A stretch of 64,000 nt of DNA from the NCBI GenBank assembly GCA_029204225.1, contig CM055107.1, positions 49,532,546-49,596,545 of the forward strand, in the 5' to 3' direction. Under the pieces are notes generated by a model. The model worked only from the letters and a program-made list of their open reading frames with translations. It was not told the origin of the DNA and searched no databases. Every line of letters begins with the position of its first letter. Positions within the stretch are counted from its first letter, which is position 1. The stretch is from Diphasiastrum complanatum (taxonomy: Eukaryota > Streptophyta > Lycopodiopsida > Lycopodiales > Lycopodiaceae). The position numbers and the translations under genes are program-made. Positions 1 through 10,779 of the stretch are shown piece after piece.

Positions 1-285
1 ATTGCAACAGAAACATATGTGCAAAACTTATTGCCAACAGTTGCTGTGCCTGGAAAAACTCCGTATGAAGGCTGGTGTGGTAAGAAACCGTCGGTCTCTC
101 ACCTAAGGTCTTTTTGTTGCACTGCTTATGCCCATATTCCTAAAGAAAAGCGAAAGAAACTTGATAACAAGAGTGTCAAGTGTATTATGCTTGGTTACAG
201 TACTGAATCTAAAGGATACAGACTATATAACCCAGCTACAGGCAAAATAACTGTTAATCGTGGTGTTATTCTGGATGAGATGTGA
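1..285 (+). pseudogene. Ty1-copia integrase C-terminal part (truncated by window edge)
   Basis: This is the end of a copia-type integrase, the enzyme that joins element cDNA to host DNA. Visible family marks are the TPYEGW segment, the SHLRSFCCTAYAHIP block and the CIMLGYSTESKGYRLYNP block, which are the usual conserved stretches after the catalytic core in plant copia polyproteins. The catalytic D,D,E residues lie left of the window and cannot be checked. A TGA ends the frame at 283-285, where an intact polyprotein would run on into the reverse transcriptase linker, so this copy is broken. It belongs to the same element as the RT and RNase H parts that follow on the plus strand. Confidence 0.85.
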
Positions 286-1350
286 GTTTTGTCAAAAATA
301 GTGGGAGAAGATTCAACAATTAACACTGATTCAAATGAGGTTGTGTGGGAGCTTGAACATTTGAAACATGATATTCCCACTGAGCCTGCAACTGAACCAG
401 ATGAGGAACTAGTGGTAGATATTAATAATGGGGAAGGAAATTCTGCTCCTCCTATTGATGATCCTCCAGCTAGTTCTTCTGCAAGTTCTCCTACATTGAG
501 AAGATCTACTAGAGAAAAGAGACCATCCATAAAGGCCTTGGAGTTAGGATGGAGGTTTTATTTTGCCTTAAGTGCATCAACTGATTCAGAGCCTCAAACT
601 TTGAAACAAGCACTTAAAAGTTCACATGCTGAAGAGTGGAAAGAGACATTAGACACTGAGTTTGATTCGCTTATTAAAAACAATACATGGTCACTAACAT
701 CACTTCCAAGTAATAGGAAGGTTGTTGGTTGTAAATGGCTCTTTAAACAGAAGTTTAAAGCATATGGTTCATTAGATCGATATAAAGCTCGATTAGTGGC
801 CAAAGGATATTCACAAGTCGAAGGCATCAATTATAATGATACATTCTCACCGGTTGTCAAGATGACTTCCATCAAAACCTTACTTGCAATTGTTGCAGCT
901 AAGGACATGTTTATACATCAGATGATGTAAAAACAGCCTAGGAGAAGAGATTTATATGCAAAACTGGAAGGATACATTAACCTTGGGAATGAGAGTCTAG
1001 TTTGTAAACTACACAAAACTATTTATGGACTAAAACAGTCACATAGAGCTTGGTATCAGCGTATAGATGCTTATCTAAAGTCAGAAGGATTTAGTGATGG
1101 ACATGCAGATTCAAATATCTATGTCCGACAGAAGCAAAGTTCATTGGTAATTATAGCATTATATGTTGATGATGCTATACTAGTGAGCAATGATCTCACT
1201 TTTATGAACTATTCAAGTCAATATTATCTTCTGAGTTTGAGATGGTAGACTATGGTGATCTACACTATTGTCTAGGTATTCAAGTTAAAAGGAATAAGCA
1301 GCTTAAGACAATACACCTCAGCTAGAAGAAATATATACAAGAATCATTAC
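286..1350 (+). pseudogene. Ty1-copia reverse transcriptase, frameshifted
   Basis: The first part (to 930) has an acidic Ser/Pro linker, then the RT N-terminal blocks: EEWKETLDTEFDSL, NNTWSL, CKWLFKQK, RYKARLVAKGYSQ and DTFSPVVK. The frame is lost at about 924-960, in the stretch that normally carries the DVKTAFLNG motif. Coding resumes in another frame with KLEGYI, KTIYGLKQS and AWYQRIDAYL, and the catalytic YVDD box is at 1162-1173. A further frameshift follows near 1205. RT copies element RNA into DNA. All core motifs are recognisable, but this copy cannot make an intact enzyme. Confidence 0.88.
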
Positions 1351-1361
1351 AGAAGTTTGCA

Positions 1362-2110
1362 ATGACTAACTGTAAGCTTGTGAGCACACCTATGGAGAAC
1401 AACTTGAAGTTATCCAAAGATATGTGTCCACAAAACAAAGAACAACAAGAACTGATGGAAGAAATTCCATATCAAAGTGTTGTTGGCAGGTTAATGTATG
1501 CTGCAATATCTACTAGACCTGATATTGCTTTTGCAGTTAGTGTTGTCAGTCAGTTTCTAAGTAATCCTGGTCATCTTCATTGGATAGCTGTTAAGAGAAT
1601 ACTTAGATATTTGAGTGGAACTTCTAGTTTTGGTATTACATTAAGTCAAAATGTTTCTAACAATGTATTAAGATTAATTTATGTGATGTGGACTGGGCAG
1701 GTGATATTAATGAAAGAAGGTCGACATCAGGATATTGTTTCATGCTTGGTTCTGGAGTTATTTCTTGGACAAGTAAGAAGCAGCCAACTATATCTCTTTC
1801 CAATGCAGAAGCTGAGTATGTAGCAGTATGTCAGACAACCAAAGAAATTATATGGTTAAGGAGATTACTCAATAATCTCTTAACTTCCCAAGAACATCAA
1901 CGAACAATTCTTAAATGTGATAGCAAGAGTTGCATTGCTATGACGATTCAATATCACTTTGTTCGACATCAAGTTGCAGATGGCAAAGAACAATTGGATT
2001 ATTGTGCTATAGAGGATATGGTTGCTGACATATTTACCAAACCACTCACAAAGGATAAAATTGAATTTTGTAGAAGACAATTAAGAATAGTTCATGATGA
2101 CATGTCTTAG
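1362..2110 (+). pseudogene. Ty1-copia RT C-terminus and RNase H, frameshifted
   Basis: The segment 1362-1680 reads the RT thumb and connection region (LVSTPMENN, VVGRLMYAAISTRPDIAFAV, AVKRILRYL). After a frameshift near 1680, 1688-2110 reads RNase H: DWAGDINERRSTSGYCF, ISWTSKKQPTISLSNAEAEY, then VADIFTKPLTKDKIEFC close to the polyprotein end. RNase H degrades the RNA template during reverse transcription. The stop at 2108-2110 is at the usual place just before the polypurine tract. The integrase, RT, RNase H order fixes the element as copia rather than gypsy. Confidence 0.88.
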
Positions 2111-2120
2111 ACATTATGAC

Positions 2121-2130
2121 TAAGTGGGAG
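2121..2130 (+). other. Polypurine tract of the copia element
   Basis: TAAGTGGGAG lies 10 bases after the polyprotein stop and directly before the LTR start. This is the usual plus-strand primer position in plant copia elements. Confidence 0.7.
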
Positions 2131-2310
2131 TATTAAATATAATGTATAGTCTAAATGTCTAACCCACGTTGACCACTTGGGTCCCCAACCGTCGCACCTC
2201 TGCGACATACATAGAGAGACACCTCTCTGTCACTTTCTATATGTAAGAGCTATTGCTCTCATTAACAACAATCAATATATATTCTCTTGTTCTCTCTCTC
2301 TCGTTCCACA
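2131..2310 (+). repeat. 3' LTR of the copia element (about 180 bp)
   Basis: The LTR begins after the polypurine tract as TATTAAATATAATG, with the expected TG changed to TA, and appears to end in a pyrimidine-rich stretch finishing TTCCACA. It contains ATATATATTC-type AT-rich sequence and a CT run. The partner 5' LTR is left of the window, so length and target duplication cannot be confirmed. The right edge is inferred from the CA end and from host-like coding sequence that begins 11 bases later. Confidence 0.6.
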
Positions 2311-2321
2311 ATATGACGTAG

Positions 2322-2645
2322 GTTGACTATATTCTCAGGGAAAATTCAACTAACTATTCGTACATGGTTGGATTCGGCTCCAGCTTCCCGAAACACATTC
2401 ATCACCAAGCTTCATCTTTACCATCTCTAGAGGAACATCCGTCATGCATCTCATGCAGTGAAGGATTCTCGTGGCTATCCGGTGAGGATCCAAATCCGAA
2501 TCAACTGGTGGGTGCAGTTGTAGCTGGGCCTAACAGGTCTGACTTCTACACTGACAGCAGATCCAACCATGAACAAACTGAGCCCATGACTTATAATAAT
2601 GTAGCTCTTGTGGGGGCTTTGGCATATTTGTATAGGTTCAAATAG
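2322..2645 (+). pseudogene. Terminal exon of a GH9 endo-beta-1,4-glucanase (cellulase)
   Basis: This reads as the last exon of a plant glycosyl hydrolase family 9 enzyme, which cuts beta-1,4-glucans in cell walls. An acceptor-like AG at 2320-2321 precedes VDYILREN, matching the family's VDYILGDNP-type start of this segment. MVGFGSSFP and the HIHH cluster (exon residues 25-28) follow, then PNPNQLVGAVVAGP, then TDSRSNHEQTEP with Asp78 and the family's proton-donor Glu87, then VALVGALA and a TAG stop. All 107 codons are open. Unusual residues are R for G and S for P in the first motif, and HHQASS for the usual HHRGSS. Earlier exons are absent because copia sequence fills the space upstream. It could be the 3' end of a gene whose last intron received the copia element, or an isolated gene fragment. 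Confidence 0.8.
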
Positions 2646-2937
2646 CTATTGACTCAGCACATAAAACTGGTCCACATAAAACTTTTCAATTCTAGCAAAC
2701 CAAGAGATGAAAAAAATATCTCATATGGATATAAAGGAGTGGATAGTATACCTATAACAGTAGAATGTTCTCAAAAGTTTTGTCTCAATTACGTATGCTT
2801 GAATAGATCCTAAGAGGTCTATGAATATTGAATTGGTGTAGACACAACAAAATTCTAGCTTTTTCGATCGTAAAACTCATCATGTTATGCAGTCTTATCA
2901 ATTCATTTACCTTCTAGACTGTATTACATACTTATTT
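2646..2937. other. No recognisable feature
   Basis: AT-rich sequence after the GH9 stop. It may hold the 3' untranslated region of that gene, but I see no clear polyadenylation signal and no coding sequence. Confidence 0.4.
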
Positions 2938-3140
2938 CTTTAGAGGTGATTATAGCAATGTATTGGAGTACATCCACAATAAAGTAGTGACATATGAAAA
3001 ATTTACTGAAAGAACATCCTAATTGCCTTGAGATTCAAACTAGTTGCCTCTATATAAGTAAAATCATCCACTAACCCATCCAAGGATTATCATCTCTCAA
3101 TTATTCCCAATATGATTATTATTCATACTTAATATGTCAC
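2938..3140 (-). repeat. Dispersed repeat, copia 3' end or LTR type, copy 1
   Basis: This stretch closely matches 58,461-58,690 in the same orientation and about 36,330-36,570 in inverted orientation. Shared text includes the run around GAACATCCTAATTGCCTTGA and the block around ATCATCTCTCAATTATT. In all three places copia RNase H traces lie next to it or are expected there, so I read it as the 3' end or LTR of one minus-strand copia family here. Confidence 0.6.
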
Positions 3141-3511
3141 AGATCTGTCTAGTGATTATGGTTAGCTAATTTGCAAGCAAAGCATGAGATGAATCCAACA
3201 ACAACTGGAGAGTGTGCACAACCCAAGAGAATACACTGTTAACTGATTATTAACTAAAGATATAAAAGAGTACATATATACAGTCTCTCTTTTAAGGGTA
3301 ATGCTGCATGGCAATACAATGCCCATTACAGGACCCGTGTCCCAACTTTGTATGTGCTGTCGACATGGCACACACATTGTCTTATAAACAGAAATACCAC
3401 TAAAACCAAAAATAGTCACAAAACTGTAAAATCAAATTTAGGCTTACTTGATTTAACACTCTCTTTTAAACCCCAAAATATTTTTCTTACAAAGAAATTC
3501 TCTTAAAAAGA

Positions 3512-4145
3512 CTAAAATATATCAAAACTTAAAGCTTTAGTAAGTACATCTACTAGACAATGCACTACATCTATTTCATTATATAACAATTTCTCTCTAA
3601 TGAAATGATATTTAATCTTTATGTGTTTCGTGCATGTGTAAAATATAGGATTCTTGGCTATCGAAATGGTGCTCTGGCTATAACACCTGATCACTATAGA
3701 CTTACTATGTAGGATGCCAATGTCTTTTTCTTAACCAAACTACCTCCTACGTAGCTGAACATAGGGCTTTGTACTCTGCTTTTGTGTTGAAGAGAGCAAC
3801 TCTATCATGCTTCTTACTAGACCAAGAAAACACACCATCACCAATATGAAAAGCATAACATGTAGTGGATTTCTCTCATCAACATAGCCAACTCAATCCG
3901 AATCTATGAAGCCCTACAAAAATAGTAAAGCCTCATGTCTCTCATATAGCAATTCATGTGTTAGTGTCCTCTTTATGTAACAAAAACTTCTCTTCGTTGC
4001 TTTCCAATGAGTCTCTCTAGGCATAGCCATGAATTGACTCACAACACTTACAACATAGCTTATATTAGTACAAGTTCTAAGATAAATCAACGAACCAACT
4101 AATCATTGAAACAAAGTAGATCACCTAGTGCACTAGTTAACTTTT
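3512..4145 (-). pseudogene. Decayed Ty1-copia RNase H / RT end
   Basis: On the minus strand, 3694-3512 reads SQSTISIAKNPIFYTCTKHIKIKYHFIREKL followed by EIDVVHC and LTKALSF, the copia RNase H C-terminus. Upstream, about 3900-3700 gives broken-frame traces of the RNase H start (DSDWVGYVDE-like, then a CFLGLVRS-like stretch and KALC). Stops and frameshifts are frequent, so this is an old copy. Its orientation matches the dispersed repeat at 2,938-3,140, which would be its 3' end. Confidence 0.75.
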
Positions 4146-4147
4146 TG

Positions 4148-4290
4148 ATAGAATGTAGTGCAATATGCACATCACATCAAAATATTCAACATAGCTACAC
4201 CTCTCAAGCTCTCAAAGATGACACAACAAAAGTTAAATGTATTACAAAGAAAACTATACATATAGGGAAATTATAAATTGCATGTCCCTG
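4148..4290 (+). repeat. Dispersed repeat shared with 15,176-15,320
   Basis: This block (GATAGAATGTAGTGCAATAT onward, including ATGACACAACAAAAGTTAA and ATTACAAAGA) is closely matched at 15,176-15,310 in the same orientation. It is probably part of an LTR or untranslated end of a copia family, because copia pol debris abuts it on the left. Confidence 0.5.
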
Positions 4291-4339
4291 GTAGGTGTTC
4301 TGAAAATGGTCTACCACCTACCAAATTAATCTCAGGCTT

Positions 4340-5500
4340 AATATGGCCAAATTAGACCGACAAACTTGAAAATGCTTTTAAGCATTGGTAAAGAAAATGC
4401 CTTCTTGAGTCTCAACCTCTTAGAAAAGCAACTAAACATTTGATCAATTTGACGTGGGTACGTCCTACCAACAAAAATCCTATTTTTAAATTTTTGAAAA
4501 AAAATTCTCTACTAGCATGGACAAGTATGCCAAAACAGTTTGGTTTTCATTTTTCCTAGCAGTGTTGTCAAGCTGCAAATAAAGTATTTTTGAAAGGTTT
4601 TCACCAAATTCGCAAATTATCTTATGTACAATAGTAATCATCAAATTTGGATCATTTCGAACATAGGAATAATTAAAAAAGACCTTGAATTCCAAAGCCA
4701 TTAAACACAAGTGCTCCAATGAGATGAACCTAAATAAAATCTGTCTCGTTTAAATTTTTGGGCACTTTGACAAAATTAGACAACATTGTTTTCTTCTGAT
4801 CCATGTCATCAATAACAAGGCCCAGATATTTTTGTGGATATTCCAAACATTTCTTTCGATGCTTGGGCAACTTTTGTCTTTCAACTGTTTCTTGATCTCT
4901 GTGCACTTGAAGGGCTTTTGCAGCATCCACTAAAAATACAATGAACTTATTTAATAGAATAAGGATACCATAATGATATTCAAAATGAATGACAAATTTG
5001 ATTAGTATTTACCTTTCTCATCATTGCTTTTTGCAAGTTATTTTGCAAACTTTAACAACTTGCAAGTGGAGCATACTGTCATTCGTGATTTTTTGGGAAT
5101 CTTTATCAGTCCAAAATCTCTTTCCAAATTCTAAGAAAATATGAGTAACTCAAATAGGGAACATTTTTTGTTTTGGCAAACTCTTTTTACATCAAGAATA
5201 TTTTTAATTTTGTAAAATTATCCGGCAAGTGAAAATATAAGGAATTAGGCAATTTCTCTCCATGCACATCTATGAAATGCTTTAGCCAAGCAGTTGCATT
5301 AAAAAGCATCTAGAGAAACAATTCGACCTTGTCAGGATCCTCGTAATAATGGGTCTTTATCAAGTCGTGCATGCACCTTTTGGAAAGCCATGAGTTTCCA
5401 ATTGCGTTAACTACTTTGTAAGCTTTGCGACAAATGTCCAAAGTATTTAAAAATATGAATAGTAGTTTTTGCCCAGCCTCACTGTTGCACACAAATAGTA
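4340..5500 (-). pseudogene. Fragment of a DDE-like transposase family (DUF7869-like)
   Basis: Reading from 5492 downward on the minus strand, the blocks are: NTLDICRKAYKVVNAIG with KRCM (5492-5310); an H..Q..V.R.K stretch with IDDMDQKKT (4930-4730), matching the family's IDGMDQxKT; then FNYSYVRNDPNLMITIVHKI and LQLDNTARKNEN (4719-4486), matching QLDNxxRENKN. In a shifted frame at about 4470-4400 a degraded GHTHEDIDQMFS-like motif follows. I know this order of motifs from uncharacterised plant, oomycete and animal proteins; I believe Pfam calls the core DUF7869, but have not verified that. The acidic residues in these motifs suggest a DDE-type nuclease, which is inference. Frameshifts and an altered GHTH motif show it is dead. 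A relative lies at 40.3-42.0 kb. Confidence 0.65.
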
Positions 5501-6140
5501 ATTTCTCTCATCCTTACTTCGTAAAAAGAAGTTTGATCTTAATTCTTCAATTTCTCTAATGCTTAGTTTCTGTAAACAACAAGATGAGCAATAAATAATA
5601 ATCCGTACCTTTCAAATCTCAGATTTTGTAATCAATTGTTTTTGACGATTCGTTAAAACAAGTGAAGATCTCAAGTCTCTCTTGTATTTTTTTTTTTTGT
5701 TTGGAATTTGAACTGTAAATTGAACATGTGACACTAGTAGGTACTTGAACTGGTTGAGAGGGTGTTGGAATTTCATGACTCCGAATTCTGGCTTCAACCT
5801 CAAGATGTTCTGGACCCTCAGAATGCTCTAAATTTTTAGTACATATAGCCCTTTTAGATTTAAGATGACAAACATCACTTTGAGAAGGTCTCCTACGAAC
5901 ATGTGAAAAGCTTGAACTCGCGAATCAACAAACTTACGCAGAACTATTGAAGTATTAGAATCAGTAACCGAGTGAATTCAAACTTTTACATCATCACTCA
6001 GTGATTCAACTTGTTCAAAAAGAACAATGTTCTAATTGTGCAGAGCTTGTATCAGAATAGGAGGACGAGGTCGAAAGATTTGACACAGGTTGAGTTACAT
6101 GTGTCATTTCTTGAAAAGTACCTGCATGAGCCTAGCAGGG
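5501..6140. other. No certain feature
   Basis: The minus strand holds a 63-codon open stretch (5803-5612) with a Lys-rich segment that might be the upstream part of the adjacent DDE-like gene, but I cannot match it to anything. The rest is AT-rich with no coding signal. Confidence 0.3.
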
Positions 6141-8420
6141 GGGGACTCGTAGTTTCATATTCAAGGAAAATTTATTGTTGATCAACCAGAAGGTTTTGTG
6201 AACGTGCTTGTAAAGGAAATGGATAAGTCTCGTTCTATTTTCATTCTGAACGAGACTATGATAAAGATTCGACTCTGCCAATATGAGGCCATCAAAACTT
6301 ATTTTGATAAAGCTCTAGTTACTTTGATATGTAATCATAAAACCTATTTTCACTCATATATGTTAACAAGTGTTCTATGCTTAGCATTGTGATAACTTAA
6401 ATATAAAATCGCCATGAAGTTATAAGTGGAAAACCTTTTTGTAAATTGAATAGTCCTATGCTGAGCATAGCCAATATAAATGCCTTTGCTCATTATACTT
6501 TAAACCTTTTTTTTTTTTTTTCTGTCTAGAGCATGAAGCAATGCTTAAAAATGTGCTAGTTTCTATTGCTGAGGGGAAAGATCTGGTCTACTCATTATGG
6601 AATTCTAAATTAGTATCTATTGGACCTCACAAGCCTGCTTCTACCATTGCTCAGGTGACAAAGCCAGCCACTAAAAACGTTGAGGATACTGTAGGTGCCC
6701 CTCATCCCAAAAAAAAAGATCACATAATATTTCTGAATCCTCTCCCACTAGACCCAAGTCCTGCCCAAAGATCATGGCTACACATCACCACAAGTCCATT
6801 CCATTCGCTGAAAGCAAGAAAAACGTGACCGAACCCTCGATCTCTTTACCTGGTGCTTCCATCCGCTCCCTACAAGATAGCTCTGAGATTGCTAAATTAA
6901 GGGAAGAAAGTCATTAAACAAGAAAATTTATAGAAACACCTTTAATTTTGGATATAAATCAGTGTGATAGGCCACCTATAGACACAATAACAGGAGATAG
7001 GCCAATAGAAGTAAGATAACCAAATGAAACACATGTACATGATCAAAAAATATAATTTAAAGACCATACACAGGCCATAGTTACCATGTTTATTGTTTTG
7101 GTTGATCCCAACGAATGCAACAACATTGCAAATTTTGATTTTTTTGTATTAGATTCATATTATTTTTTTGTTCTTGGGGGCATACACAGTTTACAAGTCC
7201 GAAAATAGTTATCTCAAGAGTATTCTCATATTCCTTCCTTTCGAACTATTAGTACAATTGCATTTGCTGGCCTGACAGTGGAAGAAGCAAAATTGTTGGC
7301 TTGGGACCATAATATTGATCAGGACTACCAGATGAAGATGACCATCATACGAGATTCTCCAACGCCGTTATGTAAATCAACTAGAGCTGAACGCACTTTG
7401 TGCTCAAGAGACAGGCTTGCCTTTTGATTCAAAAAATCCTACGCAAAGCCTTAAAAAATACGATAATTTTTTTCAAACTTGCTTTCCGTAGTGGCCAGGT
7501 AATTTTCCTTGCTATGCTCATCATGGAATGCTCTGGTCATAATATATGTCACCCTCTTTTTAAATTGTTTTTATTGGACTAAAATTTTGAACTCAATTTG
7601 AATATTTCTTATACTGCTTATCAAATAATTAAAACTTTTTTTGATTTTAGGTGTGGGCCCTTGTTGATAAAATTTTGGATAAGTGATAAAATTCTCAAAT
7701 AAAAGACCAACTTGCTCAAGGTGCCTGAAAGTCAAAAAAGAAAGTTGCCATCACTCAAACTCTGAAGCCAATCCCTACATAAACGAGAATATCAAAGAGG
7801 AAGAACATGCAACGGATTAGCTCTTCAGAGCTAAGAATATGTGTTCTTTCTAGAGTTGTCAATGGTCAACTCTCTTTGGCAGAAATGGAAAAAGAATTTC
7901 AGAGGTAATAGTCATAATTTAAATATTTGTTTTCATGTTACTTTTTGTAATAGAATGATTTTTATGATTTTGTTGGATTTTTAACAATTACACTTTTTAA
8001 ATGCATGTAGGTGTTAATTTATGAAAGTTCAAAAAGCCCTTGTCACAGGGTTAAATTGTCAAGGTTTCGAAGAGTGCCAAAGGCTTTCTCCTCTAAGCAG
8101 CCGAAATGAATCCTTGACTCCATTTTTTATTTTGTGTAGAGACATGGTATTTACTTCACCCATTCTTAGCATAGGTGCTTATTAATTGTTTCTTTTTTAT
8201 ACTTTATGTCTCCTATGCATAGCTTTTTCTTTTTGATACTTTATGTCTCCTATTTTTTTTTATATTTTATGTGTCCTATGCTAAGCATAGTTTCTTCTTT
8301 TTTAGTCCCTCGAAGATAAAAGCAAAGTCCTTCTAGAGAAATTCAAGAAACAATATTGTTAGGGATTTAGAGGAATGGAAAGATTTTTTTTAGAGTAATT
8401 TAAATATTTTCACAAATCAT
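6141..8420 (+). pseudogene. Unrecognised decayed multi-exon gene
   Basis: Protein-like stretches alternate with AT-rich segments that have plausible splice sites. The segment 6198-6392 is open. A T-run and TCTAG acceptor precede 6531, and 6541-6828 is open (95 codons). About 7262-7490 reads a Glu/Lys-rich stretch with VEEAKLLAWDHNIDQDYQ. The acceptor GATTTTAG at 7644-7651 precedes VWALVDKILDK; about 7800-7905 reads RICVLSRVVNGQLSLAEMEK and ends at a donor-like GAG|GTAATA; acceptors at about 8010 and 8306 precede further short open runs. Several in-frame stops interrupt it. I do not recognise the family and assign no function. It could be a decayed host gene or the accessory gene of a transposon. 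Confidence 0.3.
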
Positions 8421-8460
8421 GTAATCTTGATTACTATAAAGTAATTTCATTTGCATTTAT

Positions 8461-9475
8461 TTAATGTTTAAATATATTTGCTTGTGAAACGGATGTTCCA
8501 TTATCCGACACTTTCAAGCTATTGAACCAATTCTTGTTACCTGTCATGTGTCTTGTGGCTCCCGAGTCAATATACCATGCTTGATCATCTTGATTGGATG
8601 ACAATGCATATATGAAGATGCTAGAGTCTTCAATCTCACTCTCATCAACAAGGTTACCTGCTTGTTTTGGTTTCCCCTTGCCTTGTTCCGCCAGGAATTT
8701 GCGACATTCACTTTTCCAATGGCCCTTTTTACCACAATGGAGGCACTTGCCTTTCTTCTTAGTTTTACTGGAAGATCCCTCATCCTCTTGAGACTTGGCA
8801 AATTGATGTTTAGACTTCTTCTTGCCATTGCCCTTGCCTTGTTTTTGGCATGTCGCAAGTGCCTGATCGTCAGTATTTTGACGTCTAGCTTTAACCATTT
8901 CTCGCCATTGCTCTTCCTGCATCAAGATTTCTGTGAGCTCGTCAAAGCTTGGCAATCTTTCGCTTGATGCTATTTCGCTCACAAACATCTGATAGGGTTC
9001 TGCAATGCCACACAATGGATTGTGCACCAGCTCCACATCATGTATGCGTCACCAATAGAATGCAGTTCATCCCTCGTTGTCTTGATTCTGGTCATGTATG
9101 TCTGAATGTGCTCTCCTTGCTCCATTCGGGCACTATTCAGCTTTGACTTCAGAAACATGATTCTTGATGGATTTGACATCTCAAACTGCTCCTTTAGCAC
9201 ATCCCATGCCTGTCTGGATGTAACAGCATCACAAATGTCGGTAATGATGTGATCCTTCATTGACAAGTTAATGATGGTCAAAGCTTTCCTCATCTTTTTG
9301 TCAAACACTTTGATATCCGCTTCATTTGGCGGCCTTCTCTCATCACCTATGATGACTTCCCACACGTATTTCTCCATCAATATGTTTTTCATTTTGAATT
9401 TCCACACTGCATAGTTGGAAATCCCGTCCAATTTGCTACTTTAACTCAAAATGGACTCTCCCATGTTTGCCATTG
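8461..9475 (-). pseudogene. Ty1-copia gag and start of protease, frameshifted
   Basis: The minus-strand reading starts near 9475, with an early stop before 9431, then shows a UBN2-type gag: YAVWKFKMKNILM, AWDVLKEQFE, LKSKLNSARM and MTRIKTTRDEL. A frameshift near 9035 leads into 9036-8461, which has a Lys-rich stretch, the zinc knuckle CLHCGKKGHWKSEC (CX2CX4HX4C) and the protease start YIDSGATRHMTG with the catalytic DSG. Gag forms the particle that packages element RNA, and the protease cuts the polyprotein. The element stops abruptly at about 8461, shortly after the protease active site, so integrase and RT are missing. PBS and 5' LTR lie at 10,757-11,049. Confidence 0.87.
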
Positions 9476-10756
9476 CAAAACTGCTTGAAACTTTTGCCGT
9501 AGGCCAAAAACAGTATGTCGAGGCCAACAGTGATGTCAGAAGTTGAAAATAATGACCTGCACTTTTTTCCTTACCAGGCCACTCGCCGCTTTTCCACCAA
9601 TTTGAAAGCCAAATCGGCGTCGCCTTCCGAAATACACTCAGTCGTCAACTCCCAACAACGTGCCCAGTGGAATGGTGAAATCACTTTTGATGCACTCCGA
9701 ACACTTTCGCCGTTGCAGTCACTCTGTTTTGTTGTACCGTACTTGTAGGTACAGTCCGGGTGCCCTTCATTTGGACGTTATAGCCTTTCGTTTGGGTCAA
9801 AACAGGCAACGGACCCAAAAATAGGGATTTTCTTTATTTTTGAACTTTTCTTCACCTTGAAGAAACTTCACTCTTCACTTGTGAAGGGACCCAACTCCAA
9901 TTTCAGTATGAAAATTTTTAATGAAGTTGAAGGCCAAAATGCACTTCGATTCTTCAGGGCCCTCTTCAAAAACCCTCCAGACTCCATCCAATGGCTGATT
10001 ATGATCCTACTGGGGATATCCCTTCTGGATAGCACAAACTGAGCCGTTGATCTTGTAGCTTCTCTATCCAACAGATCTGAGCACTCTTGTGCACTAATGG
10101 AGAGTCTTGTAAGCACTACCCACTCCAAAACGCTATGGTTTCACCCTGGTTCCACGCGCGAACAGTCCGCGACCTCCCTGTCTACGACCGCACCTCCCCA
10201 AGCTACATGTTGCTCGATCAAACTCGCCTACGGATCGATCTGAGCACAATCCGAGGCTGGAGTCTGTAGAGTCTTCAATCATGAAATTCCATGGAGAAAC
10301 GGTGATTTTAGCTCAACTTGACAAAGTGACTTTTTTCACTTTAACTGCAAATCTGCTAGGTTAACTGTCTGGAGACAAATCTCTGACATAAACCTCATAA
10401 TCTCTCCATGGCTAGTTGACAATGTAATTAGCTTCCTTCCTGTCCTTACAGCATCCAAAACGGTGCACAAACAGCGAAGAAATCACCAGTTATGTATAAA
10501 AAACCGTAACCCCAAACCCGGTTTCAATTTTCAACTGGCTTCAAAATTGTCAATTTTTCACCAAATTTTTCCCTGTCTGATGTTATGCACAGGCTAATAA
10601 TCCCTCTGCTGAGCTTGGCAAGCCTCTATAAACTAGAAACCGTGCACCAGTGCTTCTCTTTCCATCTTCAACCCGCCGTAAACCCCGAACTCTTAGAAGA
10701 TAGTTCTCCCGAAGCTCTCTTCAACAGCGATGTTGTACTGTGTACACTCCCTGTAT
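9476..10756 (-). other. Long untranslated leader of the minus-strand copia
   Basis: About 1.28 kb separates the PBS from the gag start. It has only short open stretches with no recognisable protein. Its base composition is more GC-rich than the flanks. Length is on the long side for a plant copia leader. Confidence 0.6.
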
Positions 10757-10769
10757 GGCTCTGATACCA
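10757..10769 (-). other. Primer-binding site (initiator tRNA-Met type)
   Basis: The minus strand reads TGGTATCAGAGCC, the standard plant LTR-retrotransposon primer-binding site complementary to the 3' end of initiator tRNA-Met. It sits just inside the LTR and upstream of gag in the expected orientation. Confidence 0.88.
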
Positions 10770-10779
10770 ACTTAGAATT

